Positions 1-5,410 of a stretch of DNA of 8,452 nt are shown here, piece after piece. The stretch is from Kouleothrix aurantiaca. GTDB taxonomy: Bacteria > Chloroflexota > Chloroflexia > Chloroflexales > Roseiflexaceae. The stretch's first letter is position 1. Every line of letters begins with the position of its first letter. Under the pieces are notes generated by a model. It worked only from the letters and a program-made list of their open reading frames with translations. It searched no databases and was not told the origin of the DNA. The stretch lies in contig LJCR01000067.1 of NCBI GenBank assembly GCA_001399705.1, positions 1 to 8,452 of the forward strand, read 5' to 3'. A program made the position numbers and the translations under genes.

Positions 1-713
1 GCGCCGACGGCCTGCATGCCGGGGTCGATCTGGGCGAAATCAACGTGGCGGCGGTCGTAACCGAGCGAGGCGATGCGCTTGTGCTGAACGGGCGCTACCT
101 GCGCTCGCTCAAGCGGCTGCGCAACAAACGACACAGTACACTCACGGCCAAGCTCGCAGGCTGCCGCAAGGGCAGCCTGCGGTGGAAGCGGCTCAAGCGG
201 CGCAAGGCGCAAGCCTCGGCCAAGTTCTATCGCCAGCAGCGCCACATCCTCCACATTGCGAGCAAGCGCCTGGCCGACTTCGCGAGAGCGCAAGGCGTGA
301 CAAAACTGGCGATCGGCGACGTGCGCGAGATCGCCAACGGCATGGACAAGGGCCGCAAGACCAACCAAAAGCTGTCGCAGTGGGCGCGCGGCCAGTTCGA
401 GCGCTATGTTCGCTATAAGGCGCGGCGGTTCGGCTGCACGACCGGCCACCTGCCCGAAGACTACTCGACTCGGACATGTTCGGTGTGCGGGCATGTTTAC
501 ACCTGCGCACCACGAGGGCGCGTCTATCGCTGCTCTGGCTGTGGCGCGAGTGTCAACCGGGATGCCAATGGCGCGGCGAACATCTGCTCGCGGGCGGTGT
601 TCGGCGGCTATGGGCGCGTCCAGGTTGCTAAGACCACGTATCGGCATGCCTGTCATGTCGTAGCGCCCCGGACATGGGCCAGGGCCTCGCGCTCTGTTGC
701 TGCGCGGCGCTAA
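1..713 (+). CDS. tnpB: TnpB (IS200/IS605-family RNA-guided nuclease), 5' end beyond window
   Basis: TnpB is the RuvC-type, guide-RNA-directed nuclease of IS200/IS605 elements and the ancestor of Cas12. The frame is open to the left edge, with 14 residues before the first GTG at 45, so the N-terminus lies outside. Seen: the RuvC-I Asp in VDLGE (codon 27-29); a basic helical stretch; LAIGDVREIA where RuvC-II is expected (315-317 encodes Gly); KTNQKLSQWARGQF; a PEDYST segment with Glu at 456-458; a zinc ribbon CSVC...CSGC (first Cys 477-479); and the RuvC-III Asp in NRDANGAANI (561-563). Full-length relatives are about 350-420 residues, so roughly the C-terminal 60% is visible. The tail after RuvC-III is Arg-rich. 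Nothing looks broken. The canonical RuvC-II Glu is absent and the PEDYS Glu may replace it, as in other IGD-type TnpB proteins I recall. Family call is very secure; activity is inferred. Confidence 0.93.
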   Translation, partial: ADGLHAGVDLGEINVAAVVTERGDALVLNGRYLRSLKRLRNKRHSTLTAKLAGCRKGSLRWKRLKRRKAQASAKFYRQQRHILHIASKRLADFARAQGVTKLAIGDVREIANGMDKGRKTNQKLSQWARGQFERYVRYKARRFGCTTGHLPEDYSTRTCSVCGHVYTCAPRGRVYRCSGCGASVNRDANGAANICSRAVFGGYGRVQVAKTTYRHACHVVAPRTWARASRSVAARR

Positions 714-754
714 CGCCGCCAGAAGCCCGCCCCATTGAGGGGTGGGAGTGTCAC
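1..754 (+). mobile_element. IS200/IS605-type element, right-hand part
   Basis: The element comprises tnpB plus a subterminal hairpin. Just after the TAA stop, GAAG leads into CCCGCCCC (726-733), loop ATTGA (734-738) and GGGGTGGG (739-746), an 8-bp stem with one G-T wobble, followed by AGTGTCAC ending at 754. A hairpin followed by a short GTCAC-like cleavage motif is the typical right end of this family, which has no inverted terminal repeats and makes no target duplication. The left end, its target tetra/pentanucleotide and any tnpA lie outside the window. The exact boundary at 754 is inferred from the motif, not from an empty-site comparison. Confidence 0.72.
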
Positions 755-770
755 GCTACATCGTGCTGCC
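714..770 (+). ncRNA. Probable 3' scaffold and guide of the TnpB omega-RNA
   Basis: TnpB guide RNAs are made from the 3' end of tnpB and the right end of the element, and the guide is the sequence flanking the element. Here the hairpin at 726-746 and the AGTGTCAC motif (747-754) would be the last scaffold part, and about 16 bases from 755 onward would be the guide. The 5' limit of the RNA is unknown and probably lies inside the tnpB coding region. Inference from family knowledge; no direct evidence of transcription. Confidence 0.4.
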
Positions 771-972
771 GTTCGTGCTCCCGCTCTGGGGGATCGCCAC
801 GGGCGCTGCGCTCGGCATCCTGTTGACCGTGGACGTGATCGCGACCATCGCCATCGTCGCCACGCTCCGCCGGCTGTGGCGGCTCCAACACCCGCGCCGC
901 TGGCAGTACCTGGCGCTGGCAGTGCTGGTGGGCTTCTTCTTCATGAGCGATGTGCGCGTACTGTTCGTCTAG
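748..972 (+). CDS. Small membrane protein abutting the IS right end
   Basis: This is a 74-residue frame from GTG 748 (an in-frame GTG at 742 gives 76 residues) ending at TAG. Codon third positions are overwhelmingly G or C, as expected for real coding DNA. The protein is hydrophobic: a long apolar region at about residues 5-40, enough for one or two helices, then a basic RRLWRLQHPRRW linker, then a helix at about 54-72. The family is not recognised. Both candidate starts lie inside the IS right-end hairpin region, so the IS either truncated an older gene or landed at its start. GAGGGG (737-742), part of the hairpin's 3' side, is well placed as a ribosome binding site for GTG 748. It could be a functional short protein or the remnant of a longer membrane protein. 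Confidence 0.6.
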   Translation: MSRYIVLPFVLPLWGIATGAALGILLTVDVIATIAIVATLRRLWRLQHPRRWQYLALAVLVGFFFMSDVRVLFV

Positions 973-989
973 CCGATATGGCCGAACAG
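961..989 (+). terminator. Hairpin over the stop codon of the small membrane ORF (weak)
   Basis: CTGTTCG (961-967) pairs with CGAACAG (983-989), and inside it GCC (972-974) pairs with GGC (980-982) around a GATAT loop, with a 4-base bulge on the left side. The structure spans the TAG stop. No T-tract follows, so it is at best a factor-dependent or weak terminator, or an RNA end-protecting structure. Confidence 0.3.
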
Positions 990-1314
990 AAATGAACGCC
1001 GCGCTCGACACGTTTGTGCATCCGAGATCTGAAGTCGATGGCGTCGTCTGTGGCTGGCTGCTTCGCTCCAGGCGACGTGGTTAGCATCTTCCTCTCACTC
1101 CCTCTGGTATCGCGAACCGTCTGGTAAAAATAGCCCTTTTCTTGTCTCCTCTGCCTTCCAGGGGTCATGTGCAACGGACTGCTGCCACCTATACTAGATG
1201 CGAGCGTCAACGCAGGGGGCTCTACGGAAGGAACGCATGTGGTCGTCGTCCATGAGTCGTTCAGCACCTGCCAAGGCGTCACCAATTTCGAATCAAGCAG
1301 AGGGGGACACACAC
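973..1314. other. Intergenic region, 342 bp, no gene seen
   Basis: No frame here has convincing codon bias, start and family resemblance. The stretch is less GC-rich than its surroundings near 1110-1160, with A- and T-runs. TATACT at 1190-1195 is a fair -10 hexamer, but no -35-like hexamer sits 16-18 bases upstream, so a promoter for the gene at 1315 is only possible. The last ~17 bases before the ATG (from about 1298) match the corresponding bases before the paralogous gene at 2827. Confidence 0.5.
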
Positions 1315-1563
1315 ATGGCTGACTTGTCCGCCGAGCCCGACAACGGCGGCGACACCGGCGATGACACCAGCGTAGGGCCTGGCCGCAGATCGAAGCCCGG
1401 CATGCCACGCTGGGTGAAGGTGTCTCTGATCATCGTCATCGCCGTTCTGATCCTGCTGGTCGTCTTGATGCTCACTGGCGTTTTCGGTGGTGGCCACGAC
1501 CCTAGTCAGTTCGGCCCTGGGCCCCACGTACCTGGGGGCGCTACACCGCCCTCCAGCCCATAG
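1315..1563 (+). CDS. Small single-helix membrane protein, copy 1 (PRWVKV type)
   Basis: This protein has 82 residues. An acidic, Gly/Asp-rich N-terminus (1-29) is followed by the anchor MPRWVKV and a strongly hydrophobic helix (about 36-56), then a Gly/Pro/His-rich tail (GGGHDPSQFGPGPH) ending PPSSP. The start at ATG 1315 is chosen over upstream starts because AGAGGGGG sits just upstream and because start, RBS and MADL are shared with the paralog at 2827. Function unknown: such proteins recur in Chloroflexota, by my recall, but have no assigned role. The topology with a soluble acidic N-terminus followed by Arg/Lys suggests the N-terminus is cytoplasmic and the Gly/Pro/His tail outside. The C-terminus is 12 residues shorter than copy 2, apparently after a small indel just after CCCTCCAGC, which brings in an early TAG. 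It may still be translated. Confidence 0.75.
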   Translation: MADLSAEPDNGGDTGDDTSVGPGRRSKPGMPRWVKVSLIIVIAVLILLVVLMLTGVFGGGHDPSQFGPGPHVPGGATPPSSP

Positions 1564-1572
1564 CTACGATCA

Positions 1573-1716
1573 CTGCGCGCTGGGAGCACACTGGTCCACT
1601 CCGGTGGTGGCACGGTAGTGTTGCTCATGATCCTGGTGCTGAATGTGTACAAGCCGCAGGGCATGACCCGGTACGGGTGGGGTAAACAGGAGCAGGCGCC
1701 GGTGCTCGTGCCGTAG
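1573..1716 (+). pseudogene. Remnant of a four-helix membrane protein gene (paralog of the gene at 3108)
   Basis: Read in frame, this gives LRAGSTLVHSGGGTVVLL..., then LNVYKPQGMTRYGWGKQEQ and a TAG stop at 1714-1716. It aligns closely with residues 127 to about 168 of the intact protein at 3108 (LRALGSTLVHSVGGMVVLL..., then LNMYKPRGLTPYGWRKQHEQ), with one codon missing. The first ~126 residues (three helices) are absent. No start codon with an RBS precedes it, and it lies in the same frame as the upstream small gene, separated by that gene's TAG at 1561. Coding remains read through without internal stops, so decay is fairly recent or the fragment is occasionally made by readthrough. Confidence 0.85.
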
Positions 1717-1796
1717 ATGCAGCGAGCGATCTCGAACACCCGTTCTCGCTCGACAGTTCAGAAACCGGTCTTAAAGGACGCAGTCACTAAGCAGTC

Positions 1797-1802
1797 AGGA
1801 GG
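1797..1802 (+). promoter_or_regulatory. Ribosome binding site that fixes the start at 1810
   Basis: AGGAGG sits 7 bases before ATG 1810. An in-frame ATG at 1717 directly follows the stop of the decayed gene, but it lies in the duplicated 3' flank and has no RBS, so 1810 is the supported start. Confidence 0.8.
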
Positions 1803-1809
1803 TTTGATA

Positions 1810-2649
1810 ATGATGCACTTGCTTCGCGAAATGATGCACTCGCTTCGCACTTCGCCGATCTTCGCAGTCTTCGTGCTGCTCACCCTTGGATGGGCTGGGG
1901 TCATCGGACTGATGGTTTTCCTGATGATATTGCAGCCCGGCTTCATGGGCATGGCGCACGGCACCCAGCCAAGCCACCGCGTCCACGACCTCACGTACGG
2001 GTTTCTCTTCGGGGTGGCCGTCCTCGGGATGCTCGCCCAGCTCCGGCGGCCCACGAAGAACGTCGCCAGTATGTTGATGGCGCTGATTCCCTGGGTCGGG
2101 CTGCTGCTGGCCGCTGTCCTCTCGACAGACGCGGGCGTAATACGCTCTGCAGAGAGGATGTCGGTCGCCTTGCTGACGGTCATTGTCGCACTGCTTCACC
2201 CGAGCGGACGTGATTTCTTCCGTTCGTTCAGTGTTTCGCGAGTCAACTGGGTGATGCTGGCACTGGTCATCATCGCAGCGGTGCCGCTGCTCGTGTTCGC
2301 GTCCACGAACATCGGCCTGCAACGGAGCGTCCCCGACGACCATGCCGCCCTCGGCCACTACGGTTTCATGGCCGCCTTCAGCTTCACCATCATTGGGGTG
2401 GGCCTGCTGGCGAGCTTGCGGCCTGAGGGCTGGAGGCTCACGGCGTGGGTCGCCGGCCTGCTCCCAGCCCTGCTCGGGCTCACCTCGCTGCTGTTCCCGA
2501 ACGTCTCCTCCAGTCTCGGCCTGGTCTGGGCGCTTGCGGCCATTGCCTGGGGCGTCGTGTTCGTCGCCGCGGCCAAGCTCACCAAGGGTACGGAGAGTCC
2601 GACGCTGCTCGGCTCAGGGGGCGTACTATCGAAATCGGAACGGGGTTGA
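1810..2649 (+). CDS. Eight-helix integral membrane protein of unknown function
   Basis: This protein has 279 residues and starts at the first of two adjacent ATGs after a strong AGGAGG. About eight hydrophobic segments are visible: roughly 16-41, 59-77, 86-105, 114-131, 146-166, 183-203, 210-230 and 235-255. The halves look related: H56-x-x-H59-D-L-T-YGF, an apolar run, then LAQLRRPTKN and a helix, compared with H178-x4-H183-YGF, an apolar run, then LASLRPEGWR and a helix. The His/Met-rich loop MGMAHGTQPSHRVHD (46-60) and the His pair at 178/183 could bind a metal or haem, but this is only a guess. I do not recognise a named family. It sits between two copies of the small-protein/four-helix module, on the same strand, 93 bp after the remnant's stop, and has its own RBS. 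Confidence 0.85.
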   Translation: MMHLLREMMHSLRTSPIFAVFVLLTLGWAGVIGLMVFLMILQPGFMGMAHGTQPSHRVHDLTYGFLFGVAVLGMLAQLRRPTKNVASMLMALIPWVGLLLAAVLSTDAGVIRSAERMSVALLTVIVALLHPSGRDFFRSFSVSRVNWVMLALVIIAAVPLLVFASTNIGLQRSVPDDHAALGHYGFMAAFSFTIIGVGLLASLRPEGWRLTAWVAGLLPALLGLTSLLFPNVSSSLGLVWALAAIAWGVVFVAAAKLTKGTESPTLLGSGGVLSKSERG

Positions 2650-2670
2650 GGACATTGGAGAAGAGGATAT

Positions 2671-2692
2671 TCGAGGCGGCGCTACGCCTCGA
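2671..2692 (+). terminator. Perfect 8-bp hairpin downstream of the 8-helix gene
   Basis: TCGAGGCG (2671-2678), loop GCGCTA and CGCCTCGA (2685-2692) form an exact stem 21 bases after the stop codon at 2647-2649. The following TCGTCTCGTTCC is only mildly T-rich, so intrinsic termination would be weak. The remainder of 2693-2826 holds no gene. TTGACA occurs at 2759-2764 and at 2793-2798, but neither has a convincing -10 at the right distance. Confidence 0.4.
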
Positions 2693-2826
2693 TCGTCTCG
2701 TTCCACAGCTTCGGCATCAGCCCGGTATACCTGACGGCGGTATCGAGGCACTTTAGATTTGACAGAGACATACTATCTCCATCACGATCACCTTGACAAC
2801 CACGCGCGACAGAGGAGGACACGCAC

Positions 2827-3111
2827 ATGGCTGACTTGCCACCCTACCGCGAGAAAGGCAACGACACCGGCGTAGGGCCCGGCACACCACGCTGGGTGAA
2901 GGTGTTTGCAATCGTCGTCATCGTCCTGGCTCTGCTGGCCGGCATCATCGTGTTCACTGGCGTTGGTGGTGAACACGGTCCTGGTCGCCACCTCCCCTCC
3001 AGTGGCTCTGGTGGCCAGACACCACCCTCCAGCGTCATAGTCATAGAAGACGACACACCGCCCGGTGCTGACTTTGGTGGCCACGCAGCGTCTGAGGGTG
3101 GCGAGCTATGA
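2827..3111 (+). CDS. Small single-helix membrane protein, copy 2 (PRWVKV type)
   Basis: This protein has 94 residues. A short polar N-terminus (MADLPPYREKGND) is followed by TPRWVKV and a hydrophobic helix at about 25-45, then a Gly/His-rich segment (GGEHGPGRH), PPSS, and an acidic tail with EDD and GADFGGH. GAGGAGG precedes the ATG by 8 bases, a strong RBS. Its TGA (3109-3111) overlaps the next ATG (3108-3110) as ATGA, which usually couples translation of two genes whose products act together. Function is unknown. The conserved core shared with copy 1 is PRWVKV, the helix and the GxHxPGxxxPxxG...TPPSS pattern. His spacing in the tail could suit metal binding, but nothing in the sequence proves it. 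Confidence 0.85.
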   Translation: MADLPPYREKGNDTGVGPGTPRWVKVFAIVVIVLALLAGIIVFTGVGGEHGPGRHLPSSGSGGQTPPSSVIVIEDDTPPGADFGGHAASEGGEL

Positions 3112-3668
3112 TCATGCCACCCGGCCTGCGCAAGTTCGCGCTCACTGTGCATCTCACGTCATCGGTCGGCTGGATTGGCGCAGTCGCCGCCTATATCGCG
3201 CTGGACGTTGCCGTTGCGAGAGGCCAGGATGCTCAAACGTTGCGTGCCGCCTATCTGGCGATGGAGTGGACCGCTTCGTTCGTGATCGTCCCGTTGGCCT
3301 TGGCCACTCTGCTGACCGGGCTGGTGATGTCATTGGGGACTAAGTGGGGCCTGTTCCGGCACTACTGGACGGTGATTTCACTCCTGCTGACCGTGTTTGC
3401 CACGGTCGTCCTGCTGGCGGAAACGCGGACAATCAGCTACTTTGCAGACAGAGCAGCAGATCCGGCAACCTCCGACGAGGGGCTGCGCGCCCTGGGGAGC
3501 ACCCTGGTCCACTCGGTTGGCGGCATGGTGGTATTGCTCATCAACTTGTGGCTGAATATGTACAAGCCGCGCGGCCTGACCCCGTATGGCTGGCGCAAGC
3601 AGCACGAGCAGCGCAGCGCATTGCAGCGGAGCAGGCAGGATGAGCAGCCTAAGGTGTCGCAGCCGTAG
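3108..3668 (+). CDS. Four-helix integral membrane protein, translationally coupled
   Basis: This protein has 186 residues from ATG 3108; ATG 3114 is an alternative start. Helices are at about 10-36, 47-75, 82-104 and 129-151, followed by the basic, Gln-rich tail YKPRGLTPYGWRKQHEQ. A His occurs in or near three helices (H15 in VHLTSSVGWIGAV, H85, H135 in STLVHSVGG). This arrangement recalls CopD/DUF2269-like four-helix proteins that can hold haem or act with copper proteins, but the match is by style only. The ATGA overlap with the small gene upstream indicates coupled expression. A 3' remnant of a paralog lies at 1573-1716, so the last helix and the YKP-G-T-YGW motif are conserved. It ends 69 bp before the convergent regulator gene. 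Confidence 0.85.
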   Translation: MIMPPGLRKFALTVHLTSSVGWIGAVAAYIALDVAVARGQDAQTLRAAYLAMEWTASFVIVPLALATLLTGLVMSLGTKWGLFRHYWTVISLLLTVFATVVLLAETRTISYFADRAADPATSDEGLRALGSTLVHSVGGMVVLLINLWLNMYKPRGLTPYGWRKQHEQRSALQRSRQDEQPKVSQP

Positions 3669-3689
3669 ATCCAGCGACTCCTGCCTCGG

Positions 3690-3701
3690 CCTCGATCGAG
3701 G
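3690..3701. terminator. 12-bp perfect palindrome between convergent genes
   Basis: CCTCGATCGAGG lies in the 69-bp gap between the stop codons of the plus-strand four-helix gene and the minus-strand regulator. As RNA it would form a 4-bp stem with a 4-base loop on either strand. No T-tract follows, so a role in bidirectional termination is only suggested by position. Confidence 0.25.
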
Positions 3702-3737
3702 GAATTGTTCCGGCGTACTGTGCATGCCCTCGCGCAC

Positions 3738-5003
3738 TCACATTGGCTCCGAGGCGCTTATGCCGTACTTCTCCATACGATAAAGCAGCGTGTGACGGGT
3801 TAACCCGAGCAGTTCAGCTGCCTTGCTCTTGTTGCCCCGCACACGCTCAAGCGCCTGGCGGATCAGTGCCTGTTCTACCTGCTCCAGATGCACCCCCTCC
3901 GGCGGCAGCTCCATGGGACTGCGCGCCGCCGGTTCGGATCTCTGTTGCACCTGATCGGGCAGGTGCACTACGTCAATCGGACCAGATCCGGCGAGGCGGG
4001 CCGCCCGTTCCACCATTCCACGCAACTCGGTCACGTTCCCTGGCCACTCGTAGTGCTCCAGCACCTGTGCCGCCAGCGGCGTAATCTGCCGATCGCCGGC
4101 AAAGGCGCGCGCCAGCAGGAGCACATCGGCCCGCCGCTCGCGTAGTGGCGGCACGAACAGCCGCACTGGAATGAGCCTCTCGAATGCGGCGGGTAATCCA
4201 CTGCCGGTGGGAGCGATGGCGAACAATCGCGGCCCGGCGCGGTTCTCCTGTGCTGCGAGCCGTTCGGCGAGCTGCTCAAGCACCGCCGGTGCATCCACGA
4301 CACCTCGTATCACGAGCGATCCACTGCCGGCCTCCGCCCACGCGCCCCCGTTTTCGGTCTTGCCGAAGAGGACCACCTCTTGAGCAGCGCCCTGGTAGAT
4401 CCCCAGGTCCAACTCGATCAGCGGCGCCTCAGCGCGCAGGCTTGCGACATGCATCGCGCGCGCAAGCGAGCTCCGCCCACTGCCCGATTCGCCAACCAGT
4501 ACCACATGATGGTCGGTCAACGCGGCTTGTTGCGCCTGTGTAACCAGCTGCTGCCAGGACGCATCAACACCAATGAGCGCCTCAAACGCAGGAGTCGTGC
4601 GTTGTACGATCCTCAGCCGCGCGATCTCCTGTTGCATTGCGCGACGCTCCAACGCGCGCGCGATCTTGAAGATCACTTCCTCAACATCGAAGGGCTTGCG
4701 CAGAAAGTCGGCCGCGCCCAGTTGCATCGCCTCCACGGCGGTTGGTACGGTTCCATAGGCGGTCAGGATGATGACGACCACTTCAGGCCGGCGTTCGCGG
4801 ATGCGGCGTAACAAGGTGAGTCCATCTTCGCCCTTGAGCTTGAGATCGAGTAGCACCAGGTCAACGCCCTCGCGCCCCAGCATTCCCAGACAGTCGCCGC
4901 CGTTCTCAGCACCATACACTGTGTAGCCGGCCTGCTCGAGCGCGCGACCGAGCACCCAGCGCATGTTCGGCTCGTCATCGACGATCAGGATGGTCCGTGT
5001 CAT
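3738..5003 (-). CDS. NtrC-like response regulator with a degenerate AAA+ domain
   Basis: This protein has 421 residues. The start MTRTILIVDDE (ATG at 5003-5001) is preceded by GAGGGAG; a longer version to 5045 lacks support. Receiver domain 1-120: acidic pair D9/D10, phospho-acceptor D53, T81, K103. AAA+ region about 140-345: Walker A reads GESGSGRSS with Arg177 in place of Lys; after LFGK (212-215) the GAFTGA sigma-54 loop is missing and replaced by TENGGAWAE; the Walker B position reads SGSLVIRG with no Asp-Glu. PPLRER (285-290) and the WPGN-TELRGMVERA block (320-334) survive. A Fis-type helix-turn-helix is at about 380-415 (NKSKAAELLGLTRHTLLYRMEKYGI). It is probably a phosphorylation-controlled DNA-binding regulator that neither hydrolyses ATP nor contacts sigma-54. 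This fits Chloroflexota, which as far as I recall generally lack sigma-54. Partner kinase may be the one at 7721-8452. Confidence 0.92.
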   Translation of the reverse strand: MTRTILIVDDEPNMRWVLGRALEQAGYTVYGAENGGDCLGMLGREGVDLVLLDLKLKGEDGLTLLRRIRERRPEVVVIILTAYGTVPTAVEAMQLGAADFLRKPFDVEEVIFKIARALERRAMQQEIARLRIVQRTTPAFEALIGVDASWQQLVTQAQQAALTDHHVVLVGESGSGRSSLARAMHVASLRAEAPLIELDLGIYQGAAQEVVLFGKTENGGAWAEAGSGSLVIRGVVDAPAVLEQLAERLAAQENRAGPRLFAIAPTGSGLPAAFERLIPVRLFVPPLRERRADVLLLARAFAGDRQITPLAAQVLEHYEWPGNVTELRGMVERAARLAGSGPIDVVHLPDQVQQRSEPAARSPMELPPEGVHLEQVEQALIRQALERVRGNKSKAAELLGLTRHTLLYRMEKYGISASEPM

Positions 5004-5311
5004 TGGCTCCCTCGTACACGGCTGTATCGCTGTGCATCGTACCACGTCGGCACTGCGCGAACAACGTGCGCCGGCTCATGTGGACGGGCTGCCAATCCCA
5101 CGCCTGGAAGCTGTGTCTTTTCCTACACCAATGGGCCATTTCACACAACCGCACCCTGATTTCGTGTGACAGCGCCGCTTCCGAATGGTTTCAACCGCTA
5201 GGTTGGCTGAAGGCAGGCTACGGCTCGTCACTGCGCAATACCACTGCCTGCACGGTCTGAGCCGATGCGGGATGGCACGCCATGTGCGACGACGGTCGTA
5301 CGCCAGCACAG

Positions 5312-5324
5312 CACGTCGAACGTG
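5312..5324. promoter_or_regulatory. Operator-like dyad CACGT-CGA-ACGTG
   Basis: This is a perfect 5-3-5 inverted repeat about 90 bases before the Csp start. The same half-sites recur with a wider gap at 5043-5068, near the regulator start. The size suits a dimeric regulator; the Fis-type regulator encoded next door is one candidate, but no consensus supports a specific assignment. Confidence 0.25.
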
Positions 5325-5364
5325 GGCAGCGTGCGAGGAGACCTGGCAATCGGCTTTGGACGAT

Positions 5365-5387
5365 GAGCTTCAGCTCGCGCAGAGCTG
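5365..5387 (+). promoter_or_regulatory. Mutually exclusive stem-loops in the Csp leader
   Basis: GAGCT (5365-5369) can pair with AGCTC (5372-5376), while CAGCTC (5371-5376) can instead pair with GAGCTG (5382-5387) across a GCGCA loop. The second structure ends 11 bases before the GGAGGG ribosome binding site (5399-5404). The overlap of the two pairings could allow switching, but the stems are short. Confidence 0.25.
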
Positions 5388-5410
5388 TTGGATAAAAAGG
5401 AGGGAATGTC

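Larger units (their letters stand above)
1298..1731 (+). repeat. Diverged duplication, copy 1 (decayed)
   Basis: This segment parallels 2809-3683. It shares an AGAGG(A/G)GGACAC(A/G)CAC leader, the MADL start, the CCACGCTGGGTGAAGGTGT stretch encoding PRWVKV, the CACC(A/G)CCCTCCAGC tail, the last-helix coding region of the four-helix gene, and about 15 bases beyond its stop (CCGTAGAT-CAGCGA). Around 0.4 kb present in copy 2 is missing between 1570 and 1573. Boundaries are estimated by eye. Confidence 0.75.
2809..3683 (+). repeat. Diverged duplication, copy 2 (intact)
   Basis: This is the intact counterpart of 1298-1731, carrying both the small single-helix gene and the complete four-helix gene. 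The shared blocks are those listed for copy 1, including about 15 bases past the stop of the second gene. Divergence of synonymous and non-synonymous positions shows it is not a recent duplication. Confidence 0.75.
5004..5410. other. Divergent intergenic region with several dyads
   Basis: This 407-bp gap separates the divergent regulator (-) and copper-storage (+) genes. Open frames exist but lack an RBS, family resemblance and consistent codon bias, so I call no gene. Dyads seen: CACGT (5043-5047) with ACGTG (5064-5068); TCACAC (5141-5146) with GTGTGA (5164-5169); CAACC (5192-5196) with GGTTG (5201-5205); ACGAC-G-GTCGT near 5287-5300; CACGT-CGA-ACGTG (5312-5324); and stem-loops just before the Csp gene. 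No clear -35/-10 pair for either gene. Confidence 0.5.

Noticed and set aside
193..513. Long open frame on the minus strand opposite tnpB
   Set aside because: High GC content opens antisense frames; the product is Arg/Ser/Cys-rich with no family resemblance and lies entirely within tnpB.
941..1408. Minus-strand frame of 155 codons across the intergenic region
   Set aside because: Composition is low-complexity Arg/Cys/Ser, there is no RBS, and it overlaps the start of the well-supported plus-strand small gene.
1750..1776. Possible promoter TCGACA ... TTAAAG before the 8-helix gene
   Set aside because: The spacer is 15 bases and the -10 match is poor; not better than chance in this region.
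1717..1809. N-terminal extension of the 8-helix protein from ATG 1717
   Set aside because: This ATG lies in the duplicated 3' flank right after the pseudogene stop, has no RBS and adds a polar stretch; AGGAGG before 1810 is decisive.
2759..2798. Two TTGACA hexamers upstream of the copy-2 small gene
   Set aside because: Neither has a -10-like hexamer 16-18 bases downstream, and the second lies too close to the RBS.
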